Of a stretch of DNA of 64,000 nt, positions 11,801 to 22,771 are shown in pieces. Under the pieces are notes generated by a model, which ran no database searches, was not told where the DNA came from, and saw nothing but the letters and a program-made list of their open reading frames with translations. Numbering within the stretch: the stretch's first letter is position 1; every line of letters starts with the position of its first letter. The position numbers were made by a program, and so were the translations under genes. Origin of the DNA: Ianthella basta (Eukaryota > Porifera > Demospongiae > Verongiida > Ianthellidae); NCBI GenBank assembly GCA_964019415.1, contig OZ025879.1, forward strand, positions 4,384,137 through 4,448,136, read 5' to 3'.

Positions 11801-14800
11801 CTAAACAGCTAACACAAGGAGCAGGGGCTAAAGGTTGACCTCCTAGACAGTTTCTCAGCCTAGACCCATCACTGTGGTACCATTTCACCTCTGCAGACAG
11901 TGGATTACCTCCGTAGCAAGCAATATGGTCATTTCCACCACCTTGTCCGGGTGTATTAGTTTGTGTGAGTGTGGTGTTGGTGACAAAGCTGTTCCTGGGG
12001 AAGAACACTCTTAATTCACCATCTTCATTCAACAAGGACAGACCATCTGTGGGTGTGGGAGTGGGCAAAACGGGATACAGTTAAATAAACATCAAGTGAT
12101 ACTTGTTTGCACATGCATTTGTTATTGCATGCATACAAAAAGAATGCAAAGGAATACTTGCATGATAACTGTAACAGGCCAAAATTTGCAGTAAATTTAG
12201 CAATATCATCCAGCAAAATTAATGGAGATGAAATAATGAAATAATTTGAACAGTGATAGTGCTATATTTTGCCACGGATAGGAAATACAAAAGTGGTCTG
12301 CATTTAACCAATGTCAACACCACTGACTTCACTTCAGTATGGCATTCTAGAAAGGCCTAAAACAGTTACTGTACTTGTGTGGTATATACAAGCATCAATA
12401 TTTGTAGCATATGCCATGTGGTAAGTGCATTAATTATAAAAAGGTACCATTTGTACTGACCATCTCAGGCCTCCTGCTCATTGAGCTAGTGACTGGATGG
12501 GACTGAATGGGTTTCTTTGCATGTCAATGCCATATCCTTTATGCAGTCCTTGCGATCAGGATGAACTTGCAGTAGGTAAGTAAATAACTGACCTTTATAA
12601 AGAGGTGGCTGCACTACAGAGATAGATTGCAAAGCTATGGTGCTATTTGGGGCCAGGGAGGCTGGCTGTTTTAGAGAGGTGGATGTCTAACACAGTTATC
12701 ATCTTAGACCGGTTCCACTGTATTCCTTCAAGAATGATTGAAATGGTCGGTTGGGCTATTCTCTAGAGTCATCAAATGATCACTGCAGATCCCTGGTTGC
12801 TGAATGCTGTGCAGGGCCACTACATACATACATAGGATTCTTGTAGTAACCACATTATCATAACCCTATAGAGTACCCACAGATGCATCTGTGGGATTTA
12901 GATGCTTACCTTGCCTCCTTCCCCCTTAGCCTCGTACCCAGTCCATATTTCCATTCTGACTTCCGCCCAAGCAGAAGTCGGAATGGAAATAGGGACTGGG
13001 TACAAGGCTACTTCCCCCCCCCTCCCCCTGCAAAGTGGTCACCAGTGCATGTATGGGACTTAGATGCACACTTTGTCTAGCAACCGCTTTAAGGCGGCAC
13101 TGTTTGCCTGTTTGGAAAAAAGCATGTTATCATGATGTCATCTACATGCAAACAAATGCCAGTTCTATCCTTCTTGTAGGTCTGAACTACTGAATAGCAA
13201 TAAGATTTGGTGAGAGATTATTTATACAAAATGCAAAAGAAAATGAATTTTGTAGGATGAAGACAAGCCATGTCCTGTTTATATACAATGGCACATTGTG
13301 ACTGCAAGCACGCAGCACATGCTTTCTTTGAAGAGACAGCCTGGGAATGCTTGGGAAATGAAATGCACAGTGAAAGTTTCCTTTCAAGTGTATGTGAGGG
13401 TCTTTCTTTCTGGTAATGCGTTAGTTCATTCCACACCCAATAAATGACAAGTCATCACCACTTCACCCATATCACTGTCATTGATAATAATTACCTTTTT
13501 CACTGCAATTGGCAGCTGTGATATACGTATGGTGGACTCTAGTGTACCTGTTGGAAGTACACAGTCTGGCTTATATTAGTTAGCATGGAATAGGCTCAAA
13601 TGAATTAAGTAGTTGTTGATCACAGATTTGATTAGCTAACAGCCATAAAACGTAGAATGGTAATAGTCTTGGCCATGAGATTAAGGCACTGTGCCTTCTC
13701 AGAACTCACAGCTGGCCACCAGTGCTGCTATCTTGTCCAAAATCATCAACTAATACATAAACATAGAGTCTGTAGAGCTTAGGAAAATGTTTGTGGAGCA
13801 TACTTTCATGAATCAAAGTCAATCTGCAAAATTTGTGAAAATATTCTCCTTCAGCCAATCAATTTTCTGTGGCATTTAGACCACTCATTACTTGGGTATT
13901 TTGTGCCCTTCAGCTTGTGCTTTAAATCCTAGACAGCTCTCAGTCTGCATTTAACCACTACAAATGCTGTCAATGCAAATTTCAGATGACCGTGTTTGAC
14001 CAGGAATAAGGAGATTCTAGAAAGCAAATTACAGACCTGAGATGTCAATTGAGATTTATTTTAGTGCCTTTTGTTATCTACGTATTCAGCACCCTACATA
14101 TTTTGTCCATCTACAATTTATCATTATACCATCTGTTGCAAAATCTTCGTGATTATGACAAATGGAGCACAGTCGCGAATATTTTTATTGTGAACATTTA
14201 TATACATAACAATAGGTATGATATAATAATAACGTGTACTATGACATCATATGAAGCTAGCGAAGCTAGCGATAGCGATAGTGATACTAGTAAACATCAA
14301 TGAAAACACTTGTTTGCTTGATTTTGGAAGCTACTGCTCCCAATATATTGGTCATAGAAACCCTTAGTTGTCAATGAAGTATAGTTTCCTTCATGAGATA
14401 TTATTTTTAAACATTCCATTTAGAAAGCGATCTGCGAACTTTTTCAGTCAATGAAATTTTGTGACTTACAGTATATGTTTGAGGAGACACCTAGGTATGC
14501 TGATGTGTTTAGCTTTTGCCCTTAAATTACCGGTCTACTCTGGATTCTCTATAAGGCTGACTTACTTGTGGAGTGTCCATGTAAAAAGGAAGTGGCTAGA
14601 AGGTGAGCATGCACTAAGTGTATATGTGATGATTAAACATTGACACGGTTAACTTAATAGGCCAAATCATTCACGATAATAGTAATACAGCTTTCTTTGA
14701 ATTTATTTCATTGTATCAGATGTGACACTTGTGATGTCTATTTATGAATGTGACGACACACACACTCACTTATACACACACACACACACATGCAAGCATG

Positions 14801-15998
14801 CACACATGCTCACTACAGAACACAGGTATTTACTGTAAGTATATATGAATTCCCGAAGGAACACCTTTCTTGATTTGAAGATGATTACTTGGGGGATTCC
14901 TGTGAATACTATAGCAAATCTTTACAGTACTCCTTATTATTTCAGTGTCATTCTTACCTCTTGTCCACCTTCACTGAGTACCCTCAAAGGGGGAGCCCAC
15001 TATAGGCAATAAATACTGAGCAGATTCATACTAAGGTACGCCCATGCAGACAGCAGTGTGGAAGCCTGTAATGCTTGACTGCCTTACTGTATTACTGTAT
15101 TGTATTCAATGCACACAGCATGAGGATTAGTAATCAATTTATGATTTTGTCACACGTGCAGAAGAGGTAAAGATGAAGGCATTCGTGGCTGAAATGTCTT
15201 GTTGCTAACAGTTGATATAACCCATGGTGCAGCTGCACAACTCACTTGCAACAGACAATGTGTACATAGCTGTTCCCATTAGCTGCATGCCTACTCCTCT
15301 CAAAACAGTGCAGGCATAGTTCCCCGTGTCATTGACTTGGCTGCGTACATTCACCACCAAGATATTGCCCTGTTGGATCCTGGCTGCCCACTCATGATCA
15401 ACTCCTCCTGCATCACAATAGCCCCCAGGACAGGTCCACCGATAGCTCAGCACAGTGGTGGATGGCACTCCTACAACTCTGCACACCAAAATCAGGGTGG
15501 TGCCTTGCTCCACAGTAGCAGTGTTGGGGTAGGCATCAATGACAACTGGAAGAACAAGTACAAAAACATAGCTAGATTACAAGTGAATTGTGAGGCTTGG
15601 GCACATTGAAATACAGGACCTATACTTGTTCACACAGGCTACCCGCTCCTCTACACCAATGGTAGTCAATTACGGAACATGTACCTCTTGCTGTGCTCTC
15701 ACTGGAGCCTGAAGCGCTCATATCTGCACAGAAAGACAGAACAAGACGTAGCGAATAGCTACACAGTAGTTGATATGAAATTGCTGAGCGCTACCGCTTT
15801 CTTTGCTCAGGTCCACGACGACACTCGCCCACGAGAAATCGCTGCGGATCAAAGCATGACACCCCGCTATAAATTACGTAGCTAGAGTGTTAGTATATAC
15901 TAGACCTCGAGATTTGACGTGCTCCAGAGCGACTCACTCGTTGTAAGCTGCAGCAGTAGCAGCGATGCCGCCATCCGGCTGAGAATAAATGGTGTCAT
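2470..15998 (-). CDS. Receptor B: Ig-FN3 single-pass receptor with short tail
   Basis: A predicted type I membrane receptor read on the minus strand. Exons, 5' to 3': signal peptide 15938-15998, 13-codon linker 15685-15723, Ig 15246-15545, variable Ig-like 11639-12046, FN3 at 5264-5566, 4859-5158, 4266-4574 and 3667-3972, transmembrane 2693-2840, tail 2470-2542. The edges have GT/AG sites, and the extracellular exons are all phase 1 at both ends, so the frame holds from ATG to the transmembrane helix. It has one more FN3 exon than C and C2. The tail is shortened by a frame change compared with its paralogs. Three LINE insertions enlarge the introns. A role as a cell-surface recognition or signalling receptor is inferred from the domains; the ligand is unknown. 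Domain order confidence is high, exact ends moderate. Confidence 0.75.
3667..5566 (-). CDS. Receptor B FN3 exons 1-4
   Basis: Four exons, each holding one fibronectin type III domain: 5264-5566 ([28 protein letters not shown]), 4859-5158 ([24 protein letters not shown]), 4266-4574 ([30 protein letters not shown]) and 3667-3972 ([38 protein letters not shown]). Lengths are 303, 300, 309 and 306 bases, all divisible by three and phase 1-1, so any of them can be gained or lost without breaking the frame. The third exon is absent from C and C2 and survives in D only as a decayed copy near 46430-46760, plus its relative at 45706-46011. Confidence 0.8.
5757..7521 (-). mobile_element. 5'-truncated LINE, RTE-like, with target duplication
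   Basis: The minus strand encodes a non-LTR reverse transcriptase: [68 protein letters not shown], the catalytic FADDVVV, then [20 protein letters not shown] and, near the end, YGCETW and [10 protein letters not shown]. One in-frame TGA at 6274-6276, in place of an expected arginine after GNAT, interrupts the frame; the rest is open from about 7527 to 5872. The 3' end is a short CAAT-type tandem tail at 5757-5774, as RTE-clade elements have. The 10-base duplication TACTGCATTT flanks it (5747-5756 and 7522-7531), and the paralogous intron of gene D has one copy (48027-48036), so that is the empty site. The 5' part is missing. The clade call is tentative. Confidence 0.85.
7532..8187. other. Receptor B intron, paralogous to receptor D intron
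   Basis: There is no gene here. The stretch 7532-8160 aligns with 48037-48370 and 48849-49280 in the equivalent intron of receptor D, apart from small indels and the MITE present only in D. It serves as a reference for dating insertions in either copy. Confidence 0.6.
8188..9620 (-). mobile_element. LINE fragment, Jockey/CR1-like, internally deleted
   Basis: The minus strand carries part of a non-LTR reverse transcriptase in several frames: [76 protein letters not shown], then RLFADG at about 8330. Similarity to a reverse transcriptase ends at this catalytic box, where the first D is followed by G rather than D. After it comes about 140 bases ending in ATATGA-type short repeats (8188-8212), which look like a LINE 3' tail, so the thumb region has been deleted. 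Upstream, 9240-9572 encodes a basic linker region typical of these elements. Frame breaks near 8640 and 9100-9240 show it is dead. The right boundary is uncertain. Confidence 0.7.
9796..10083 (+). other. Unrecognised 95-codon open frame
   Basis: An open frame starting [17 protein letters not shown] and ending at TGA 10081-10083. I recognise no domain. It lies between two LINE fragments in an intron of receptor B, and the matching part of the D intron lacks it, so it is inserted DNA of unknown origin. A chance frame is quite possible. Confidence 0.15.
10197..11306 (+). mobile_element. 3' end of a CR1/L2-like LINE
   Basis: The plus-strand frame 10219-10986 starts exactly at the reverse transcriptase catalytic box ([10 protein letters not shown]) and runs through the thumb: [66 protein letters not shown]. 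It is followed by about 320 bases of untranslated region that ends in GATACT-type short repeats (11283-11306), as in CR1/L2 elements. The reading frame is unbroken, suggesting a young insertion. It is strongly 5' truncated. The flanking intron matches 49320-49350 on the left and 49500-49540 on the right in receptor D. Confidence 0.85.
11639..12046 (-). CDS. Receptor B variable Ig-like exon
   Basis: One 408-base phase 1-1 exon encoding a domain with conserved ends and a divergent centre. It begins [18 protein letters not shown] and continues NSFVTNTTL. It contains CYGGNP followed by KWY, a cysteine then tryptophan spacing typical of the Ig core, and ends with [13 protein letters not shown], then [11 protein letters not shown]. 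Between these lies a cysteine-rich segment ([13 protein letters not shown]) whose length and residues differ in every paralog. N-linked glycosylation sites are present (NTT, NGS). The family is not one I can name; Ig-like fold is inferred from the C-W-C pattern. Confidence 0.65.
12868..13119. repeat. Segment inverted relative to receptor D intron
   Basis: Read on the opposite strand, this block matches 52812-52975 of the equivalent intron in receptor D: AGTCCCATACATGCACTGGT and ATCTAAATCCCACAGATGC occur in the same order after reversal. Sequence on both sides is collinear and in the same orientation in the two genes. The B copy is longer because of the palindromic insert at 12931-13014. Confidence 0.6.
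12931..13014. repeat. Short palindromic element (hairpin MITE)
   Basis: Arms of about 35 bases (GTACCCAGTCCATATTTCCA and its complement, running on to GACTTC/GAAGTC) face each other around a short spacer. The matching D intron lacks it, so it is an insertion. It holds no coding content. Confidence 0.7.
15246..15998 (-). CDS. Receptor B 5' exons: signal peptide, linker, Ig domain
   Basis: The first exon starts at ATG 15998 and encodes a typical signal peptide ([20 protein letters not shown]) with donor gtgagt. The 39-base linker exon ([12 protein letters not shown]) is short but has a clean acceptor and donor and recurs at 61473-61511. The third exon encodes an I-set-like Ig domain. It has a first-sheet cysteine in [16 protein letters not shown], then [12 protein letters not shown], which adds two extra cysteines, and the second canonical cysteine in DTGNYACTV. 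The matching exons of receptor D (61040-61761) are close copies, including the signal peptide. Confidence 0.75.
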
Positions 15999-16000
15999 AG

Positions 16001-17048
16001 TTTCGTTTTGTGTTGCCACCTCCCTTCTTTCGAGGCGCTACTGATAATACCACAGATATATACTATAGTCTATAGTATCTATGATAATACAATGCGTATA
16101 TATTATATTGTCTGAGACAAGCACACGTGATATAATGTATTGCGTTTATACTAGGGCCTCACCTAATGAAGGAATTTGAAGCCATGTGTATCAAGTCAGG
16201 CCAGTGGCCATGGCAACCTGATGCAAGAAACAGATAGCTAGATAATACTAGACTAAAGTGTTATTGTATGGTTACTGTATACTGATTCTCAAGTTGAATA
16301 AAGCATATATATTTATGTCACTCTGCAGATTTCATAGCTACGTGCATGCATGCGTGTGTGTGTGTGTGCTGCAACCATGGCCAGCATTACCTTTCACCAA
16401 TTGTAAATATACTTATATCTCCCCATGCATTATATTCATGGTGAGAGAGGGATAAAGGAATTTAATAGTAGGAAAAGGGTTGTAGTATAGTAGTGACTGC
16501 ACCAAATTGTTAACATTGCCAGATGTAGGGATGGTGAAATGGTGGCTGAACATTTCCATGAAGTGCTGTGCACTGCACAGTCCTATCTTGCTCTCCTTCA
16601 CTTGGTAAGCCAGTGGGGTGTTCTTCTGGAGATGTAGTGTCATCTCTACATCTCTGCTTGTTAAATGCAAAACATCATACCTCAAGTTAGTGTACACTTC
16701 TGGCCAAGGAGTACAAGCTAAATAAGGCCCAACGTCATAAATGTGTAAAAGCATATGCACAGATCTAAAGATGGGCAATTTCAATTATGCCCTAGCCATA
16801 CACAGTACAGCAAGGCAGTGATTTCAAGCATGCACTGCTTCTGTTTCTGCTACAGTAGAAGCTAAAATGGAACATTATACATACTGGAGCATGCACTGAT
16901 ATGTATATATAACTGACACTTCTAGGAATTAATGGGGCAGTTGTACAGGGGAAGAGAGCAAGTTAGATCACTTTCCAATTCATACATGCAACACCAACAG
17001 TCATTATATTATGTGTACTACATATGCTAAGCACATGCACACTATGTT
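16001..17048. repeat. Spacer 5' of receptor B with second R1 copy
   Basis: The first 150 bases upstream of the receptor B start match those upstream of receptor D (61762-61890), consistent with a shared promoter. From 16155 to 16340 it is a copy of R1. From about 16400 to 17048 it matches about 1800-2419, the spacer downstream of receptor B. No gene is recognised. Confidence 0.5.
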
Positions 17049-17481
17049 CTACTGATAATAAGCTTCGTAAGGATCCTCCACTTGATCGGGAACTTTCTTC
17101 ACAGATGTTAATGTTGCACTTGCAATTACTGAATATGCTGGGTTAGCTTCAAGCTGGGGGTCTTCATACACACTGCTGTGCTTACTGCAGGTACAGATAT
17201 TGGAGGAGAGTGCAAGATAGTACAGTTCACTAACATTCACACTTTGAAAGCAGAGTGAACTGCAATGACAGAATCATGCACTCACTGCTGAGTGAACAGT
17301 GGTGTAATGTAATACATACAGTAGCATATATACCTGTCCTGCTTGGCAATGTTGAGCTCTTTCTTAACCTTCCAAAACACAGCCATACCCGCACAGCCAG
17401 CAATGATTGCTGTCAGCAGGACACCTCCAAGGAAGCTGCCCACGGCAACACCCACTGTATCACCCACAGCAAGGCATGCAT
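17049..17481 (-). pseudogene. Orphan receptor transmembrane and tail exons
   Basis: Two intact exons of the receptor family without the rest of the gene. The exon 17334-17481 encodes [20 protein letters not shown] and [13 protein letters not shown]. The exon 17049-17184 encodes the full tail [20 protein letters not shown] ... DQVEDPYEAYYQ and a TAG stop at 17049-17051. Similarity to receptor B continues into the intron only to about 17512, where kinesin sequence begins in the same orientation. The upstream neighbour is therefore the last kinesin exon, not FN3. Joining that exon (which ends in TG) to this one (which starts with A) would give TGA, so a working fusion is not predicted. The tail keeps the ancestral frame lost in receptor B. 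Confidence 0.7.
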
Positions 17482-18914
17482 CTGCAAATTGGACATTACA
17501 GTAAAATTAAACGTAATATGTATACACAGTACATACACTGCACTGTGTACTGCACAGTACATGTCCCAATACCCACCAGTGGTTCATGGCCACCAGTGCT
17601 CCTGTGAGCTGTATCTCATGCTCTGAGCCGGGGCTCTTCTGTCCAATGACAGTGGTGCCCTCCTTGATGATGTAGAGCAGCATCTCAGAGAGCTGGGGGT
17701 CCTCGTTCAAGTTGACCAGGTTCGGCAGGCGATTGTCCACCTTGAAGGCCACACCAGCTCTCTGCAGGCAGAGGGTAAGAGGGGGACCATTGCTTTCAAT
17801 ACAGAACATACTGTATACACATGTAGATCACACTAGGCAGAAGCAGCAGCTCACAAAGTGGCACATGAAGACACCATTCCCCGCCCCACCACACCACACA
17901 TGTCTCTCAGCTCTGACCTGCCCCTGCGTACCTTGAGCTTGTCCACTTCCTCTTGCTTCCTCTTCTCAGCCTGGTCCAGCCGTTCTTTCCAAGTCCGGGT
18001 GGCCTCAGCCACAAGTTTCTCACTCTTCTGCTTCTTCAACGACAGAACCTCAACTGAACTGGAGGTGTCCATCAGCACAGACATGCTGCTGGGTTGACCT
18101 TGCAGCTGAGAACGAAGCTGGTCAATTTCAGTGCGAAGCTCTGCACAAGCAAGCACAGCAGAATTCAGTTCCAAATTAGTGACAGCGTAAACACCAACAC
18201 ATGATGGTCCATTACACTGTGCTACTGTACGCAAGTCATTAGCATAGAGTATGTTACACACAGACTCCAATGCTCTCATGTACGCACTGTAATACCTATA
18301 CAATAACAGGACCACTCTCACATATACAGTACTGTATTGTATGTACATACATACGTACATACATACCTCTGATTAGCCTGCTGGTGGGGTCCTCGTTGAT
18401 CCTGGCAATGTTGACAATGGAGCGGGCTTGGTGGGCATACCTACACACACAGGGAGAGCAGGACAGGCAGGTGCATGGAGCACATGTAGGAACACAGGGG
18501 TAGTTCTACTTGGGAAGGGCTCGGTCTTCTTTGGAGGGTCTTCTTTGTAACAGGTAGATGCATCATCAATGCAGTCTGAAATCTACAGCCTAGCCCTTAA
18601 CCCTGGATGGTGTACCTCACTAAGTGCACTTCACCACATGAACACTAAGCTGCACAGTACACACTGTAGCTCCAGTGTGGACACAGTCCAGTAACCAACT
18701 ACAAATCAAATCGAGGAAGGTTGTGTGGGGTTCACAAGCAACATGTCAAGCTGCTACCCAGCATGCAGTGTGATGCACTCACCACTGCCATGCAGCTGGT
18801 GGGCTGCACTCACCTCAGAGTGCTCAGCGACTCATCATAGTGGATGTCTGCTGGGCTGATGGTGGCAATCATGGCAGTCTTGGAGTTCCCTCCTAGGCTA
18901 TCCTTAAGCAACCT

Positions 18915-19305
18915 ACAAACATGCAAGGGGAGGGAGGGGGAGGAGGGAGAAGGCAGGGAAGGGGAGGGAAGAGAGGGGGAGGAGGGAGAAGGGAAGGAGG
19001 GGTGGAGGGACGGGGAGAAGGTAGAGGGGAAGGAGGGGGATAGGAGGGAGGGGGAGGAAGAAGAGGGGAGGGAGGGCGAGAAGGGAGAGGGGAAGGAGGG
19101 GGAGGAGGAAGAGGAGAGGGAGAGGTAGGAGGGAGAGGGGAGGGAGGGGGAGGGGAGAGAGTGGGAAGAGGAAGAGGGGAAGGAGGGGGAGGGGAGGGAG
19201 GGGAAGGATGAAGAGGGGAGGGAGGGAAGGAGGAAGAGGGGAAGGAGGGGGGAGGAATAGAGGAGAGAAGGGGAGGAGGAAGAAGGGAGGGAGGAAACAG
19301 CTACA
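18915..19305. repeat. GGGAGG-rich low-complexity tract in kinesin intron
   Basis: Purine-rich on the plus strand, built of irregular GGGAGG, GGAGGA and GAAGGA units. Long serine/proline or glycine/glutamate frames across it are composition artefacts. A second tract with CCTCCC units lies at 19782-19930 in the next intron. Confidence 0.85.
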
Positions 19306-20891
19306 ACCTTCACTCACAGTGTACAGTCAAACGGTCTCCAGGTTTGTGGTCAACATAACTACAATAGATGGTAGCTTTCTCACTACAGCATAATGTTACG
19401 TGTATATGTACGAAAGTGGCACAGAAGATGTACGGATATGGCAATGTGCAAGGAGAGAAGTGTAGTGTGTTCCCCACCACGTGAGTGTGGAGTCCCTGTA
19501 GGGTATGTACACCTTCTTCCTCTTGCCTGAGGACCGCTCTGCCAGCAGTGCAATCACCTTCCCCAGTGTATGCAGAGAGCGGTTGATGCTGCCCCCTTCC
19601 TGTGCGGCAGGGCAGACATTGGACAGTACACCAAGTGAAACCTTGAAGCAGCACACACCACACGAGATGCGACACTGCACTGTACAGAGGGTGATATCAT
19701 AGATCCACCATGAACCAACAAGGCATCCTACTGTCTGCTAATGTGCTCATCCTTCGTCCCATCCTGTGTTCATTGTCTCCCTCCCCTCCTCCTTCCCACC
19801 CTTTCTCCCTTCCTCCCTTCCTCCTACCCCTCCTCCCTCCCACCCCTCCCTCCCTCCCACCCCTCCCTCCCTCCCTCCCACCCCTCCCTCCCTCTCTCCC
19901 ACCCTCCTCCCTTCCTCCCTTCAACCATCCGTCCCTCCCCTTCTCTCCCACACCCATATCCCTTACACACCTTCAGTCTCTCCCCAGATGTCATTGCTAC
20001 AGCCGACCTCTCGCTGCCGGCCAGGTCAATCAGGTTGATCCGGCTGACCTTGCTCATCTCCTCCCCCTCCTCCTCTCCTGTCTGGGTCAGCATTATGGTG
20101 AAGACGGAGTGAGAGCGGCTGCTCTTGTCATTCATACCAGTGGCTGCAGTGGCACGAAACTTGTTGCCAATGCTCAGCCAGTGCTGCAGATGGAAGGACA
20201 CACACACAGTACATACAGGTGTCAGTGTTCTCCTCCAAAAATGATTTAAGAAGGCTGCACTTGACTGCTAGTCATGTGAGGACTGGCTAGTGGATGGTGG
20301 AGTGTGGGAGAGGGTGTCAGCTTCCTTTGCACAGCACAGTAGGGAGGATGCATGGAGTATTTCGGGACACAGATTGTGGCACATGCAAGCCCACACCGAG
20401 CAAGAAGGGCTCTGTACCCTTCATAAACAGCCTAGCGAGAACACTGACACATGGTATGTGTTTGTGTGCATATGCGTACGATTCCCTGTACATACACAGC
20501 TGTGTAACTTACTTCAATGTCGGCAAATGATGTCACCACATATCTAAAGAAAAAGGTGATGGAGACTGTATATGCCACACAAACTAATGGAAATGGTGCA
20601 CAAAGGTGCAGACACGTATTCAGCATTGGCATTTCACCCAGAACTGAAGAATAAAGTTTCTACACAAGTGATACTATTAGAAACAATTCCTACACATTCG
20701 TTGTTTACATCACTACCCACTCCGCCTTAGACACCACTCTTAGACCAGTTCCTTGAACAAGCACTACTACATTGTGGACTCACATTGACAGGTCTTCAAC
20801 ATACGGCCCCAGCACTGGGTGCTCCCTAACCCTCAGCTGGACAGCAACAGAGCAACAGACCCAGTCAGCCCATGATTGGTGATGAATAGCA

Positions 20892-20921
20892 CATGTGTGT
20901 GTGTGTGTGTGTGTGCGTGTG

Positions 20922-21006
<85 letters not shown>

Positions 21007-21019
21007 ATGTGTGCGTGTG

Positions 21020-21064
<45 letters not shown>
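20892..21064. repeat. TG microsatellite in kinesin intron
   Basis: A near-pure TG run broken by a few TGCG and TGCATG units, lying between kinesin exons 6 and 7. Confidence 0.95.
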
Positions 21065-21066
<2 letters not shown>

Positions 21067-22771
21067 GAGGCATGTACGTACGTACGTACTTGCATTTTGC
21101 TTTTTCTCCTGTTGGATGCCAAGAGATCATGGATCCTCTCATTGTAAACCTCATAGTAGCTTATCTCCACCTTGTAAGTGATCTGCAGGGGAGGGAGGGG
21201 AGCTAGCAGTAACAACTCCACTCTTTCCTCCACTGGCTCATTAGGGCACTAGTCTACACAGGTCTGTACGTTTACCATTACCAAACACATACACCACACC
21301 ACACAGTGCAAGTTGCAATACTGCACACATGCACTTCACTTGTGTCTGTGTCAGTCTTGCACTTTAGCTGGAGTTACTTACTCCCTTACCAGCTGGGACA
21401 TGTTCCCTTCCACCCTGTCAAACAGCTCCTGACTGAACCGTGGAACAATGCCCACTTCAGATCCCTCGCCCATGATGCTACCAGGGAGGAGACAGGTTGC
21501 CATGGTGAAGAGCATGATGACACACCACACACCCTCAGCAGCTGTACATGCACAGACTCACCTGTAGGACTTGCCTGAGCCAGTCTACACACAACCCACC
21601 ACACGAGGAAGAAGTGGAAGGGCAAGGAATAGGAAAATACATTACCTACAGTACAGTAGTCTATTACAGTGCACTCCACATGCAGGTACACATCTATCAC
21701 TCTATACAGGTCAGGTAGCCTACATCATAGAGCCACGTGGGTCTATGCTTACACTCCCAAGCTAAGATCACATAACTGTGTACATATACAGTGGGCCACA
21801 GACAGGCATGGCTGCATGTATGGGGACACTGGTACAGTTGCAGCCTTAGTGAGTGCATGGTCATCACTACATGGCACAGGTATAGCATACATGCATAAGG
21901 TACATCCACACACTGTAGGAACATGACAGACAGTAGAATGCACAAAGCACAGATGTAGCCTGAGTGTGACTGTGTATATGATGGAGCAGTACACATAAGT
22001 TTACCCACTGCAGACATACATGACACTACACGTAGCTGCAGGCCTACCTGCCCATAAGCAAAGATGCATGTATTCTAGCCTTCAAAGGACCAGTCGAGCA
22101 GGGGCTGGGCCAGGCTCTTGTACACCACCTCCTGGCTAGCAAAAGTAGTCATGTGACTGTCGCATGACCAAAAAGAGTAGTCGTACAGAAAGCGATGGAC
22201 TACACCCCTTGAGGCCATGATGGACGTCTCATTGCCATTCACTTGCACTGCAACCTTGGCTCCAAGCCTCTTCTCCCTGTAGACAGAGGCATCATGCCAG
22301 CAGACTATAGTGTAGCGCACAGGCTGGGCTGTGTACAGAGTGTGTGTGGCTATAAGAGCTAGCTCATGAATGACAGGTAACTCAGGACAACAAGCACACA
22401 AGCATGCTATGCTACCACCATAGGGGAGGGGCCGAAATCCAAGATCAATGGTGCTCTATCTAACCTCTCACTGAACGGTCTGACTCGCACGCCAACTGTA
22501 ACGCTACAGTCTTCCCCCTCGTTAGCTACCACTCGCAAGGGGCTGAGGGCCTCCAACAGGCGTCCCCTGTATTCCACTGCATAGCTGGTATCCACACCTG
22601 CAAACATGGATAGCACACAAGCACACACGATACCTAAAGCAGTACGCATTGAATATGTTAGCTTCTGTTAACATAGTTATTTAACGTCTCTGTTCAGGGA
22701 TTGGGCTCGGCAGAGACACCATAGACCGTACCTGAGGATTCCGGATTAACCCGCTCTTTGCGAGCAGCCAT

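Larger units (their letters stand above)
17577..22771 (-). pseudogene. KIF14: KIF14-like kinesin, truncated and interrupted
   Basis: Fourteen minus-strand exons follow the KIF14 (kinesin-3) layout: 22732-22771, 22465-22597, 22048-22276, 21562-21584, 21390-21477, 21090-21182, 20784-20836, 20513-20543, 19971-20183, 19478-19599, 18814-18912, 18367-18440, 17932-18140, 17577-17761. Motor landmarks are VRVRPFSE, P-loop AYGQTGSGKSY, NDKSSRSHSVFT (switch I), NLIDLAGSE (switch II), [21 protein letters not shown] neck coiled coil and the start of the FHA domain follow (LPNLVNLNEDPQLSEMLLYI), which is what points to KIF14. The frame holds across the exons except for TAG at 22075-22077, where an aromatic residue is expected just before NTC. 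The rest of FHA and the stalk are missing. KIF14 acts in cytokinesis in other animals; this copy cannot make the protein as read. Confidence 0.8.

Noticed and set aside
12883-13080. Short plus-strand frame
   Set aside because: It runs through a palindromic insert and has no support.
17334-17761. A kinesin-receptor fusion protein
   Set aside because: The kinesin exon ends with TG and the receptor exon starts with A, giving TGA at the simplest join; an earlier stop also lies at 22075.
18810-19313. Serine/proline-rich and glutamate/glycine-rich frames
   Set aside because: They come from the GGGAGG low-complexity tract in a kinesin intron.
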